Position numbers and translations under genes: made by a program
The notes under the pieces: generated by a model
Told to the model about the DNA's origin: nothing
The model's input: only the letters and a program-made list of their open reading frames with translations
Database searches by the model: none
Source of the DNA: Caballeronia terrestris
GTDB lineage: Bacteria; Pseudomonadota; Gammaproteobacteria; Burkholderiales; Burkholderiaceae
Reading direction: 5' to 3'
NCBI RefSeq assembly: GCF_001544515.1
Contig: NZ_FCOL02000029.1
Location: forward strand, 1-64,000
Length of the DNA: 64,000 nt
In this document: positions 1 to 8,269 of the stretch, in pieces
Layout of the letters: each line of letters starts with the position of its first letter
How positions within the stretch are numbered: the stretch's first letter is position 1

Positions 1-554
1 CGCTTGGCCGTCGCGATCGCCTGCAAGCCCGCGACGCCCGCGCCGAGAATCAGCACGCGCGCGGCTTTCACCGTGCCGGCTGCGGTCATCAGCATCGGCA
101 TGAAGCGCTGATACAGATTGCACGCGACCAGCACCGCCTTGTAGCCCGCGATGTTCGCTTGAGAGGACAGCACATCGAGGCTTTGCGCGCGCGTCGTGCG
201 TGGCGCGGCTTCGAGCGCGAACGCGGTGACGCCCGCCGCAGCCAATCGCGCGGTGTTGTCGGTATTGAAGGGATCGAGCATGCCGGCCAGCACGCTGCCT
301 GACTTCAGCAACGGCAATTCGGCTTCGCTCGGGGACTGGACTTTGAGAACGATCTCAGCGGCAAAAGCAGTGTTCACATCGACCAGCTCGGCGCCCGCAA
401 CGGCGTAAGCATCGTCGATATAGCTCGCCGGCAAGCCCGCACCGCTCTGCACCGTGACCCGGTGACCTTGCGATACGAGTTTCTTGACCGTCTCGGGCGT
501 CGCGGCGACGCGCGCCTCGTTCGCCCGCGTTTCAGCAGGCACTCCGATGTGCAT
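1..554 (-). CDS. pntA: NAD(P) transhydrogenase subunit alpha, N-terminal part (partial)
   Basis: This is the start of a minus-strand gene that runs off the left edge. The protein begins MHIGVPAETRANEARVAATP, the typical opening of the alanine dehydrogenase/PntA domain I. A Rossmann nucleotide-binding motif (LILGAGVAGLQA) appears at about residue 170, just before the window ends. In the family, this subunit binds NAD(H) in the cytoplasm and works with membrane subunits to move hydride between NADH and NADP+ using the proton gradient. The ATG at 552-554 is preceded by a good ribosome site (GGAGG near 564-568). Only about 184 codons are visible, so pntAa versus full-length pntA cannot be distinguished. 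Alanine dehydrogenase is the main alternative. Confidence 0.88.
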   Translation of the reverse strand, partial: MHIGVPAETRANEARVAATPETVKKLVSQGHRVTVQSGAGLPASYIDDAYAVAGAELVDVNTAFAAEIVLKVQSPSEAELPLLKSGSVLAGMLDPFNTDNTARLAAAGVTAFALEAAPRTTRAQSLDVLSSQANIAGYKAVLVACNLYQRFMPMLMTAAGTVKAARVLILGAGVAGLQAIATAK

Positions 555-793
555 CTTTGAATCCTCCATGGTTCTACGCGCGCGTTCCGTCAGGAAGCGC
601 GGGACTTAGGCTGAGTTTTGAAATTCAAATGCTGGGGCAAACGGCTACCGCAACTGTAACCGAAGAACGCCATTGTAAAAATGTGATCCGGCACTTGAAT
701 GGCGCATTTGTGCAACGGGTTTTTCAGGCTTGCGCGCGCGGCCGTTTTGGACCTACAGGCGTGAAAGTGTGCGAAACGGTAAAATACCGACCC

Positions 794-1276
794 ATGAAAC
801 CAGACCATTGGGCACCGCATGTGACGGTGGCGGCCATCGTCGAGCGGGACGGACGTTTTCTCGTGATCGAGGAGCATACGTCGGCGGGACTTCGGATAAA
901 CCAACCGGCCGGTCATCTGGAGGCGGGCGAGACGCTCGCTGAAGCGGTGGTCCGCGAGACGCTGGAGGAAACCGCGCATCGATTCGTGCCGGAGGCGTTA
1001 GTAGGCGCCTACATGACGCACTTCGCTCGGCCAGGGCGTGACGTCACTTACTTGCGCTTCACGTTTTGTGGCACGTCGGCGGGCGAGGAAGCAGGGCGCA
1101 GACTCGACGACGGCATCGTCCGCGCGATGTGGCTCACCGCCGACGAACTGCGCGCCTGCACGGCGCGGCACCGGACGCCGCTCGTCATGCGATGCGTCGA
1201 CGATTATCTTTCCGGGCGGCGCGTGCCGCTCGACTTCATTCATACGCATTCGGTAGCGCCAGTGGTGCGGGCCTGA
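794..1276 (+). CDS. nudJ: NUDIX hydrolase, NudJ-like
   Basis: A 160-residue NUDIX hydrolase. The Nudix box starts at Gly40 (GHLEAGETLAEA) and continues through Arg54-Glu55 and Glu58-Glu59, the metal-binding residues; the usual Gly after the EE pair is Ala. NudJ-type enzymes hydrolyse thiamine pyrophosphate and nucleoside di/triphosphates. The gene lies 47 bases upstream of mnmA on the same strand, the nudJ-mnmA order also found in E. coli, which supports the assignment. The reading frame is open upstream to 557, but the ATG at 794 (MKPDHWAPHVTVAAIV) matches the family start, so the upstream extension is not used. Confidence 0.88.
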   Translation: MKPDHWAPHVTVAAIVERDGRFLVIEEHTSAGLRINQPAGHLEAGETLAEAVVRETLEETAHRFVPEALVGAYMTHFARPGRDVTYLRFTFCGTSAGEEAGRRLDDGIVRAMWLTADELRACTARHRTPLVMRCVDDYLSGRRVPLDFIHTHSVAPVVRA

Positions 1277-1323
1277 GCCCTTCGATGCCCGCCACGGCGC
1301 CGCTTCAGCAAATCGGTAGCAAC

Positions 1324-2460
1324 ATGAGCAAGCAAAAGGTGGTGGTGGGGATGTCGGGCGGCGTCGATTCGTCGGTGACGGCGTGGCTGCTCAAAGAGCA
1401 GGGCTACGACGTCGTCGGTCTCTTCATGAAGAACTGGGAGGACGATGACGACGGCGAATACTGCTCGACGCGTCAGGACTGGATCGACGTGGTGTCGGTC
1501 GCGGATCTGATCGGCATCGACGTGGAAGCCGTCAACTTCGCCGCCGAGTACAAGGACCGCGTGTTCGCCGAGTTTCTGCGCGAATATTCGGCCGGCCGCA
1601 CGCCGAATCCGGACGTGCTCTGTAATGCCGAGATCAAGTTCAAGGCGTTCCTCGACCACGCGATGTCGCTGGGCGCGGAAACCATCGCCACAGGCCACTA
1701 CGCCCGCGTGCGCGAGCACGATGGTCTCTTCCAGCTTCTCAAGGCCACCGATTCGACCAAGGACCAGTCGTACTTTTTGCATCGGCTGAATCAGCAGCAG
1801 TTGTCGAAGACGCTGTTTCCGCTCGGCGAGATGCCGAAGACGCGCGTGCGCGAGATCGCCACGCAGATCGGCTTGCCGAACGCGAAGAAGAAGGATTCGA
1901 CCGGCATCTGCTTCATCGGCGAACGGCCGTTCCGCGAATTCCTGAATCGCTACCTGCCGACCAAGCCCGGCCCGATGAAGACGCCCGACGGCAAGACCAT
2001 CGGCGAGCATATCGGGCTCGCGTTCTATACGTTCGGGCAGCGCAAGGGAATCGGCATCGGCGGGGCGAAGAACGGCAGCGGCGAGCCGTGGTTTGTCGCG
2101 GGCAAAGACATGGCGAGCAATACGCTCTACGTCGTGCAGGGGCACGATCATCCGTGGCTGCTCGCGCGCACGCTCGTCGCGGGGAATACGAGCTGGGTCG
2201 CGGGATCGGCGCCCGAGGAAGGCGCGTCGTGTGGCGCGAAGACGCGCTATCGGCAGGCGGACGCTGCGTGCAGCTTCGGTGCGGCGTCGGATGGGCGTTT
2301 CGAGCTGCGTTTCGACGACGCGCAATGGGCCGTGACGCCGGGGCAATCGGCCGTGCTTTACCAAGGCGATGTGTGTCTGGGCGGCGGCATCATCGAGCAG
2401 GCGGTGACGGAGTCGTCGCCAGTGCTGGCGAACGAGGCGGCGCTACTGAGCGCGCGTTGA
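1324..2460 (+). CDS. mnmA: tRNA-specific 2-thiouridylase MnmA
   Basis: A 378-residue enzyme that makes the 2-thiouridine at the wobble position of tRNA for Lys, Glu and Gln, taking sulfur from a relay that starts at IscS. The N-terminal ATP pyrophosphatase loop is GMSGGVDSSV (from residue 9). The catalytic cysteines are Cys100 (PNPDVLCNAEIKF) and Cys196 (STGICFIGER), which correspond to the E. coli pair at 102 and 199. The length is normal. The frame is open far upstream, but the ATG at 1324 (MSKQKVVVGMSGG) is the family start. It is probably co-transcribed with nudJ. Confidence 0.97.
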   Translation: MSKQKVVVGMSGGVDSSVTAWLLKEQGYDVVGLFMKNWEDDDDGEYCSTRQDWIDVVSVADLIGIDVEAVNFAAEYKDRVFAEFLREYSAGRTPNPDVLCNAEIKFKAFLDHAMSLGAETIATGHYARVREHDGLFQLLKATDSTKDQSYFLHRLNQQQLSKTLFPLGEMPKTRVREIATQIGLPNAKKKDSTGICFIGERPFREFLNRYLPTKPGPMKTPDGKTIGEHIGLAFYTFGQRKGIGIGGAKNGSGEPWFVAGKDMASNTLYVVQGHDHPWLLARTLVAGNTSWVAGSAPEEGASCGAKTRYRQADAACSFGAASDGRFELRFDDAQWAVTPGQSAVLYQGDVCLGGGIIEQAVTESSPVLANEAALLSAR

Positions 2461-2519
2461 CCGTTTTTCGCGCAGTTTTTTGTCCATCTGCGCGCGGAAA
2501 CCTTTTTTGATACAAGTGC

Positions 2520-2546
2520 TTGACTGTCTACCTAGTAGTAGATAAT
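2520..2546 (+). promoter_or_regulatory. Candidate tetR promoter overlapping a palindromic operator
   Basis: TTGACT (2520-2525) and GATAAT (2541-2546) form a recognisable -35/-10 pair with a short 15-base spacer, just upstream of the tetR start at 2556. The spacer and -10 contain a 16-bp imperfect palindrome, TCTACCTAGTAGTAGA (2527-2542), of the form TCTAY-N6-RTAGA. Two more copies of this pattern lie downstream of the gene. This placement is what an autorepressor operator would look like. The promoter is inferred from motif matches only. Confidence 0.55.
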
Positions 2547-2555
2547 CATCGCCGA

Positions 2556-3116
2556 ATGGACAAAAATACCGTACGCGACCAGGTGCTCGACCACGCCCGC
2601 ACCCTTCTGATGACACGCGGCTACAACGCGTTCAGTTATCGCGATCTGTCTGAACTGGTCGGGGTAAAGACGTCGAGTATCCATTACTACTTTCCGTCGA
2701 AGGAGGATCTGGCCTTCGAAGCGGTCAATGCTTATAGCGCGGACGTGATGTCGTCGATTTACGCGATCGACAGCTCCGCCCCCGCCGATAAAAAGCTCGA
2801 CCGGTATGTGAAAGTGCTGGTGAGGGTAATTGGCGAGGAGGGCGATCGCGTTTGTCTGTGCGGCATGCTCGCTGCGGACATCGCTTCCTTGCCTGACAAC
2901 GTGCGGCAGGCGGTACAGGCGTTTTTCAGGGCGAATGAGAACTGGCTCGCGAAGGTGCTGGCCGAAGGCGAAATCCAGGGGACGCTGCACGCAAACAACC
3001 AGCCCGAGGCCGCTGCTCGCGCGTTATTTGCGGCGTTTCAGGGAAGCCTGCTCGCGTCGCGGCTTTTCCAGACGCCCGCGCGGCTGGACGAAATCATGCA
3101 GGTCGTAAAGCGTTGA
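2556..3116 (+). CDS. TetR-family transcriptional regulator, NemR-like
   Basis: A 186-residue TetR regulator. The helix-turn-helix lies in about residues 8-55 (FSYRDLSELVGVKTSSIHYY), followed by a ligand-binding domain with two cysteines, Cys100 and Cys102, in VCLCGMLAAD. A cysteine in this region serves as the electrophile and hypochlorite sensor in NemR, so a redox or electrophile role is plausible. The next gene, a convergent glutathione S-transferase, fits such a role. ATG 2556 (MDKNTVRDQVLDHARTLL) was preferred over the upstream in-frame start at 2520, because that start would lie inside the likely promoter. Autoregulation is suggested by a palindrome in the promoter. The ligand is unknown. 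Confidence 0.85.
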   Translation: MDKNTVRDQVLDHARTLLMTRGYNAFSYRDLSELVGVKTSSIHYYFPSKEDLAFEAVNAYSADVMSSIYAIDSSAPADKKLDRYVKVLVRVIGEEGDRVCLCGMLAADIASLPDNVRQAVQAFFRANENWLAKVLAEGEIQGTLHANNQPEAAARALFAAFQGSLLASRLFQTPARLDEIMQVVKR

Positions 3117-3153
3117 AAAATGTGGATAACTCGGTTCCATTCAGGCTCATTTG

Positions 3154-3169
3154 TCTATCTTTAGATAGA
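3154..3169. promoter_or_regulatory. 16-bp palindrome matching the tetR promoter site
   Basis: TCTATCTTTAGATAGA has perfect 6-base arms (TCTATC/GATAGA) around TTTA. It matches the length and TCTAY-N6-RTAGA pattern of the site in the tetR promoter. It lies 37 bases after the tetR stop, in an AT-rich stretch. It is likely a second operator for the same regulator. Confidence 0.5.
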
Positions 3170-3287
3170 TAGATTTTGGCGGATTTTGTTGAGTGGACGA
3201 ATGTGGGTCGGCTTTCGCAAGATCGCCGGTGGAATTTCGTATTCGGTACGCCACCGCACGGGCCATTCCGCCAATTTTGTCCGCCAA

Positions 3288-3303
3288 TCTATCTATCAGT
3301 AGA
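3288..3303. promoter_or_regulatory. Third copy of the 16-bp TCTAY-N6-RTAGA palindrome
   Basis: TCTATCTATCAGTAGA has TCTAY/RTAGA arms with the same spacing as the sites at 2527-2542 and 3154-3169. It sits 25 bases before a terminator stem. The 259-bp tetR-GST gap (3117-3375) holds only these two palindromes and that terminator; no convincing gene is visible there. Confidence 0.4.
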
Positions 3304-3328
3304 TGAATTCGATTCTGGCGACAACAAA

Positions 3329-3357
3329 AAAAGCCACCGGTCGGATGGCTTTTCGGT
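3329..3357. terminator. Bidirectional intrinsic terminator between tetR and GST
   Basis: The stem AAAAGCCA (3329-3336) pairs with TGGCTTTT (3346-3353), with an inner CCG/CGG pairing. There is an A-run on the left and T-rich sequence on the right. It lies just after the minus-strand GST stop, so it mainly ends GST transcription, and it can also stop transcripts from the tetR side. Confidence 0.75.
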
Positions 3358-3375
3358 TTTATCCACGGTGCTAAA

Positions 3376-3987
3376 TCAGCTCGGCATCGTATCGATGAAC
3401 GATTGCCGCTGCGACAGCCGTTGAAAATGCTTGTCCAGATTCGGATAGTCCTCGCGCCAGTTTCTCTCCGGCATGCGGAAGTCGAGGTATCCGAGCGCGC
3501 ATCCGCAAGCAATATCGGCGAGGGTGAAGTGATTCGCCGAGCACCACGGCTTCGAGCCGAGCCCTTTCGCCATCGCCTTCAAACCGTCGTCGACCTTGCG
3601 CTGCTGGCGCGCGACCCACGCCGCATTGCGATGGTCTTCCTCGCGCAGCACGGTTTCGAGCCGGATCAGCACCGCAGCGTCGAGCATGCCGTCCGCGAGC
3701 GCCTCCCAGCAGCGCACTTCCGTGCGCTCGCGCCGCTCCTGCGGCAACAGCTTGCCGACGGGCGTCAGCGTATCGACGTATTCGCAGATCACGCGCGAAT
3801 CGAACACGGCTTCGCCGTCGTCGAGAACCAGGCACGGCACTTTGCCGATCGGGTTGTAGTTGTGAATTTTCGAATCGGGCGCCCAGACGTTTTCGAGCAC
3901 CAGTTCGCAGTCGATTTTCTTCTCCGCCATCACGATCCGCGCCTTGCGGACGAACGGGCTGCTTAGCGAACCGATCAGTTTCATCAT
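3376..3987 (-). CDS. Glutathione S-transferase, YibF-like
   Basis: A 203-residue cytosolic glutathione S-transferase. Residues 1-80 form the thioredoxin-fold domain (MKLIGSLSSPFVRKARIV; GKVPCL carries the cis-proline; DSRVICEY the glutathione-binding strand-helix). The rest is the all-helical domain (FTLADIACGCALGYLDF). The sequence pattern and length resemble E. coli YibF, whose physiological substrate is unknown. It is transcribed towards tetR. Two adjacent ATGs (3987 and 3984) make the exact start uncertain by one residue. A detoxification role is inferred from the family. Confidence 0.88.
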   Translation of the reverse strand: MMKLIGSLSSPFVRKARIVMAEKKIDCELVLENVWAPDSKIHNYNPIGKVPCLVLDDGEAVFDSRVICEYVDTLTPVGKLLPQERRERTEVRCWEALADGMLDAAVLIRLETVLREEDHRNAAWVARQQRKVDDGLKAMAKGLGSKPWCSANHFTLADIACGCALGYLDFRMPERNWREDYPNLDKHFQRLSQRQSFIDTMPS

Positions 3988-4124
3988 CTTCTTTGCGGGT
4001 TTTCAGCAAGATTGGTCATGGAGATCGATCTTAACCGGCTGCCAAGGCGCCAAGGTGATTTCGAGATGGCGCCGTTGTGGTTGGACGACAACAGTTTCAG
4101 CGCGCCCGCGCACCGCGCAGTATC

Positions 4125-4799
4125 TCAACTCGCCGCAGCCTTCCCGACGGGACATGGCAGCACGGCGGTCGGCCTCGTCTTCGCGCCATCCGCCGTTTTC
4201 GACGTCGAAACGGCCGCCACCGGCACCGAACTGACGGCGCGCACGCCCGCCGAAATCTCCGCCGCCAGCTGATCGACCGCCTTGCGATGCCCCGCGACGA
4301 GCGCGTCGTACCCCGCGCCGACCGGTTGCTGCGCGACCGTGCGACACGTAAGCACGGTCTGCGATCCTGCTGCGCGCACGCTCCACACGGCGTCGATCAC
4401 GGCCTGCGCGCCCGGCCACGACTCGAAGCGCTGCACGTTCACCTTCACGCGATACACCGCGACCGAATCGGGGCGCGGCGTGCCGTACACGTCGATGGCG
4501 CCGAGCTGCCGCGTCAAATCCGACGACAACGCGCGCCGCACTTCGTCGGCGGGAAGCGATGCCCAGCGCTCCTCCTCGAGCACCTGCACCTGCGCGGCGC
4601 TCGTCTGCACGACGAGCTGGTTCTTCGCGACCTGCTGCGGCATGTCGACGGGCGGCACTTCGATATAGAACGACGCCGGCATCGTCGAGGACGAGGGTGC
4701 GTCGCCGCCAAGCGTATAGAAGCGGCTCGACGGCGAGGAAGCGCAGCCCGCCAGGATCGACAGCGCGGCCGCCGTCATCAGAAACGCGCCTGACCTCAT
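4125..4799 (-). CDS. pqiC: PqiC outer-membrane lipoprotein of the Pqi lipid-transport system
   Basis: A 224-residue lipoprotein with signal peptide and lipobox LAGC (Cys19), followed by the ABC-transport auxiliary domain (DUF330-type) with the SRFYTLGG opening. In E. coli, PqiC forms a ring at the outer membrane that docks the PqiB needle, part of a periplasm-spanning lipid-transport pathway linked to envelope integrity. The gene is the last of a minus-strand operon, and its ATG overlaps the pqiB stop by 4 bases (ATGA), implying translational coupling. The C-terminal 30 residues are low-complexity and Ala/Ser/Thr-rich. Confidence 0.9.
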   Translation of the reverse strand: MRSGAFLMTAAALSILAGCASSPSSRFYTLGGDAPSSSTMPASFYIEVPPVDMPQQVAKNQLVVQTSAAQVQVLEEERWASLPADEVRRALSSDLTRQLGAIDVYGTPRPDSVAVYRVKVNVQRFESWPGAQAVIDAVWSVRAAGSQTVLTCRTVAQQPVGAGYDALVAGHRKAVDQLAAEISAGVRAVSSVPVAAVSTSKTADGAKTRPTAVLPCPVGKAAAS

Positions 4800-6463
4800 G
4801 GTTTATCTCCAGATTTGCCGCGCAGCAACGATTCCGGATGGCGTTCCAGGTAATCGGAGAGCGCATTGAGCGATTGCAGCGTCCGCGTGAGTTCCTGCAG
4901 CGCCTGATGAACGTCCGACTGCAGCGGCGAGTCCTGCTGCAGCGTCGACTGCGCATCGGCGAACGTCTTGCGCGCGGCCGTCAGCGTGTCGCGGGCCTCG
5001 GGCGCGACCTGCGTGTCGAGCTGCTTGAAGAGGCTGTTCGCGTTCTTCAGCGAACTGTTCAGGTTCGCGCCGATCTCGTCGAACGGGATCTTGTCGAGCT
5101 TTCTCGCGATGCTCGCCACCTGTAGCTGCAGTTCGTCGAGGGTGTTCGGCACGGTCGGCAGCTCGATCGGATCGGCGGATGGATTTACCTTCGCCGGCGC
5201 CGCTTTCGGGAAGAAATCGAGCGCGATGTACAACTGGCTCGTCAGCAGGTTGCCGGTGCGCAACTGCGCGCGCAGCCCGTGATCGACGAGGCGGTGCAGC
5301 AAGTCCTCGCTCTCGCGGCTGCGCGGCTCGGGCAGCGTCTCGCGTGCGCGTGTGCCGAGGCGGTCCGGGTAGATGTTGAGCGTGACGGGCATCCGGAAAC
5401 TGCGCGACTTCGGATCGTATTCGATGCCGATATTCGTCACGTTCCCGAGCACGATGCCCCGGAAATCGACCGGCGCGCCCACCGACAACCCCCGCAGCGA
5501 CTGGTTGAAGTTCATCACCACGCGCAGCGGCGTGCCGTCCGGATCGCGCATGGCATCGGTTTCGTCGGAGCCCAGGCGGAATGTCATGTTGTTCTGCGCC
5601 TGCGTGCCGGGCTGCTGGTTCGGCGGCGTCTGGAACGCAATGCCGCCGAGCACGATCGTCGCGAGCGACTGCGTGTTGAGCTTGAGGCCGCTCGAATCGA
5701 GCCGCAAATCGACGCCGCTCGCGTGCCACCAGCGCGAATTCGTGCCGACGTACTGGTCGTACGGCGCGTTGACGAACACGTCCATCGTGACACCGGTGCC
5801 GTCCTTGTCGAGCTTGAAGCCGACCACTTGCCCCACCTGCACGCGGCGGTAGTAGATTGGCGAGCCGATGTCGATCGAGCCGAGCGAGTCGCCGCGCAGC
5901 GTGAACTTGTGGCCTTTCTGGTCGCCGGTCACGGCAGGCGGCGTCTCCAGCCCGACGAAGTGCGTCTGCTCCTCCTCCGACTTGCCCGCGTCGACGCCGA
6001 TATACGCTCCCGACAGCAGCGTCGACAATCCGCTCACGCCGCTTGCCGCGACGCGCGGGCGCACGACCCAGAAGCGCGTGTCTTTCACGGCGAAATCGGA
6101 GGCTTCCTTCGTGAGCTGCACGTCGACGAGCACGCGCGAATGGTCCTTCGAGAGCGTGATGGTCTTGACCGTGCCGACGTCGACGTCCTTGAACTTGAGG
6201 CGCGTCTTGCCCGGTTCCAGCCCTTCGGCGCTGACGAAACTGATCGTGATGGTCGGGCCGCGCCCGGCGACCGTCTTCACGACGAGCAGCACGCCCACCA
6301 GCGCCGCCACGAGCGGAATCACCCAGACGAGCGACGGCAGCCAGCGGCTCCGCGGCTCGATGACGGGTTCAGGAAGGTTGGGCGGCAAGCCGCCGCCGGC
6401 GCCTTTCGCGCCGCCGTTCGGGGAATCGTTGCGAGGCTCGTTCGGCCCTTGTGGACTAGTCAT
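4796..6463 (-). CDS. pqiB: PqiB, MCE-domain periplasm-spanning protein
   Basis: A 555-residue protein with a short Gly/Pro-rich cytoplasmic tail, one transmembrane segment (about residues 43-66, LVWVIPLVAALVGVLLVV) and three MCE repeats. The repeats begin near residues 70 (TITISFVSAEGLEPGKTRLK), 185 (KFTLRGDSLGSIDIGSPIYY) and 310 (MNFNQSLRGLSVGAPVDFRG). The last 100 residues are helical and form the needle in E. coli PqiB. The length agrees with the family (about 546). Its start overlaps the end of the upstream pqiA gene by 8 bases and its stop overlaps pqiC by 4, so the operon is tightly coupled. Confidence 0.95.
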   Translation of the reverse strand: MTSPQGPNEPRNDSPNGGAKGAGGGLPPNLPEPVIEPRSRWLPSLVWVIPLVAALVGVLLVVKTVAGRGPTITISFVSAEGLEPGKTRLKFKDVDVGTVKTITLSKDHSRVLVDVQLTKEASDFAVKDTRFWVVRPRVAASGVSGLSTLLSGAYIGVDAGKSEEEQTHFVGLETPPAVTGDQKGHKFTLRGDSLGSIDIGSPIYYRRVQVGQVVGFKLDKDGTGVTMDVFVNAPYDQYVGTNSRWWHASGVDLRLDSSGLKLNTQSLATIVLGGIAFQTPPNQQPGTQAQNNMTFRLGSDETDAMRDPDGTPLRVVMNFNQSLRGLSVGAPVDFRGIVLGNVTNIGIEYDPKSRSFRMPVTLNIYPDRLGTRARETLPEPRSRESEDLLHRLVDHGLRAQLRTGNLLTSQLYIALDFFPKAAPAKVNPSADPIELPTVPNTLDELQLQVASIARKLDKIPFDEIGANLNSSLKNANSLFKQLDTQVAPEARDTLTAARKTFADAQSTLQQDSPLQSDVHQALQELTRTLQSLNALSDYLERHPESLLRGKSGDKP

Positions 6464-7133
6464 ATTTCTTTCCTGAGGGTTCGATGTTGTCCCACATGAG
6501 TCGCGGATCGAATTGCATGGAGGCGATCATCGTCAGCACGACGACCGACGCGAACGCGAGCGCGCCGGGTCCGGCCGTGATGACCGCGAGCGACCGAAAG
6601 CGCACGAGCGCCACCGTGAGCGTGATGACGAAGATATCGAGCATCGACCACCGGCCGATGCGCTCGACCGCGCGAAAGAGCGTCGTGCGCTGGCGCGGCC
6701 GCCAAACCGAGCGCGTCTGCACCGACCACGTGAGAAACGCGAGCGTGCCGAGCTTGAGCATCGGCACGAGGATGCTCGCGATGAAGATCACCATCGCGAG
6801 CGGATAGTCGCCGTCGTTCCAGAAGAGCGCGACGCCGCTCATGATGGTGTCGTCCTCGGAGCCGACGATCGACGACGTATGCATCACCGGATACAGGTTC
6901 GCCGGAATGTAGAGGATCGCGGCGGTGATCAGTAGCGCCCACGTGCGCGCGATGCTGTCGGGATGGCGCCGGTGCAGCGTGGCGTCGCAGCGCGCGCAGC
7001 GCTGCCGCTCGACCGTGTACGCACGCGGCTGCACGCGGCCGCACGAATGACACGAGACGAGTCCTTCGCGCGACGCGGTCGTGAAATACAGCTCGGGCGC
7101 GGCCGGCTGGCTGCTGTCTGCGGGTTCGTTCAT
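6456..7133 (-). CDS. pqiA: PqiA-domain inner-membrane protein (second half-gene)
   Basis: A 225-residue protein with one PqiA domain: a zinc-ribbon-like pair of CxxC motifs (Cys28/31 and Cys46/49, SCHSCGRV and RCARCDATL) followed by four hydrophobic segments and the motif WSMLDIFVITL. E. coli PqiA is one roughly 417-residue protein with two such domains; here each domain is a separate gene. The frame is open further upstream to 7796, but that stretch is antisense-like noise; the ATG at 7131-7133 overlaps the TGA of the preceding pqiA gene (ATGA). It probably forms the inner-membrane platform of the Pqi system. Confidence 0.9.
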   Translation of the reverse strand: MNEPADSSQPAAPELYFTTASREGLVSCHSCGRVQPRAYTVERQRCARCDATLHRRHPDSIARTWALLITAAILYIPANLYPVMHTSSIVGSEDDTIMSGVALFWNDGDYPLAMVIFIASILVPMLKLGTLAFLTWSVQTRSVWRPRQRTTLFRAVERIGRWSMLDIFVITLTVALVRFRSLAVITAGPGALAFASVVVLTMIASMQFDPRLMWDNIEPSGKKYD

Positions 7134-7837
7134 GGCTCGTGTCTCTTGACGGAAGCGGCGCTGCGACTCTCGCCGCGACGCTGGCGGATGGCCCGGATGC
7201 GCAGGGCGCGCTGCCTCGGGAGGCGTTCGGAGATGTCCCACAGCGCGCCGGGATCGAAACTCACGACCACCGCGATCATCAGCGTGAGCGCGCCGAACGC
7301 GAAAAGCGCGGCTTCGGGAATCACGCGCGCGAGACTCACCATCTTCACGAGCGTGACGAGGATACCGAGCATGAACACCTCGATCATTCCCCACGGCCGC
7401 ACGAGCTGGATCGCGCGCAGCACGAGATTGAAGCCGACCGGCACGTACCCTGCACGCAGCGGAACGAGCACGTAGAGGAGCGCGAGTAGTTCGGTGAGCG
7501 GGAACAGAATCGTCGAGCAGAAGACGAGGACCGCGACGACCTGCATGTTCTCGCTCCAGAGCGCCACGATCGCGCCGATCAGCGTCGTCTCCGAGACGAT
7601 GCCGTTCGCATCCAGTTCGACGATCGGAAACGCCTGCGCGATGAGAAACGTGATCAGCGCGGCAAGCGTCATCGCGCAAACCCTGTCGACATTCGACGAC
7701 ACTGCCCGATACAGGAGCGCGCCGCAGCGCGGACAGGACGCGCTCGTGCGTTTGGGCAGATATCGCTTGGCGAGAAGCGCGTCGCATTCGTGGCATGCGA
7801 TCAGATCGACTGAATGTTTCTCGTCAACTTCTTTCAT
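7130..7837 (-). CDS. pqiA: PqiA-domain inner-membrane protein (first half-gene)
   Basis: A 235-residue protein, the first gene of the pqiA-pqiA-pqiB-pqiC operon. CxxC pairs at Cys15/18 and Cys35/38 (ACHECDALL, SCPRCGALL) precede four membrane segments and the PWGMIEVFMLGILVTLVKM motif typical of PqiA. Its stop overlaps the next start by four bases. Together with the following gene it equals one two-domain PqiA. In E. coli the operon is induced by paraquat through SoxRS; no SoxS site could be identified here by eye. The C-terminal 30 residues are basic and probably cytoplasmic. Confidence 0.9.
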   Translation of the reverse strand: MKEVDEKHSVDLIACHECDALLAKRYLPKRTSASCPRCGALLYRAVSSNVDRVCAMTLAALITFLIAQAFPIVELDANGIVSETTLIGAIVALWSENMQVVAVLVFCSTILFPLTELLALLYVLVPLRAGYVPVGFNLVLRAIQLVRPWGMIEVFMLGILVTLVKMVSLARVIPEAALFAFGALTLMIAVVVSFDPGALWDISERLPRQRALRIRAIRQRRGESRSAASVKRHEP

Positions 7838-8269
7838 GGGTCGGAATGCCGAGGTCCTCGAGCGTGCGTGGCGGGGGCGCCGAATGAACGGCAGCGGGCG
7901 GTTCTAGCAAGTGGCGGGCCAGTGCGCATGGTATCAAATGACGTGGCCGCGACGCAGCGGACGCCCGTGCGTCTCTTTCGCCGCTGGAATGAATTGGCGC
8001 GTTCGAACGTTTAATTGGATTGGACCGTCGCGCGCGCACGATGTCATCGGACTGTTGCATCGCTAGGATAGTTCGTTGCGGCAGCAGAACGCGGCGGGCG
8101 AATTGAACGGCTAGAATCGCTGAAACTCAATGGCGACGGGCCTTCGCGGCTCGCGGCCGATGGTTTTCCGGCGCCAAGCCTGAACGCGGCCGTTGGGGTA
8201 CGATGGCGGCCTTGAATGCCGGTCGTTGCGACGAACCGGCTCTTTCGCAATCCTTTCGGTAGGTCACTT
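7838..8269. other. Intergenic region between divergent pqi operon and cytochrome b561
   Basis: This 432-bp stretch separates two divergent transcription units and must contain both promoters. Short open frames exist on both strands, but none has a ribosome site and a family-like product. No strong -35/-10 pair, hairpin terminator or repeat could be picked out by eye. Confidence 0.5.

Noticed and set aside
1240..2364. Minus-strand open frame opposite mnmA
   Set aside because: Antisense shadow of a well-supported gene.
3176..3424. 82-codon plus-strand frame between tetR and GST
   Set aside because: TTG start without ribosome site, runs through the terminator stem into the antisense of GST; no family features.
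5279..6499. Long plus-strand open frame opposite pqiB
   Set aside because: Lies antisense to pqiB, which has MCE motifs; no recognisable product.
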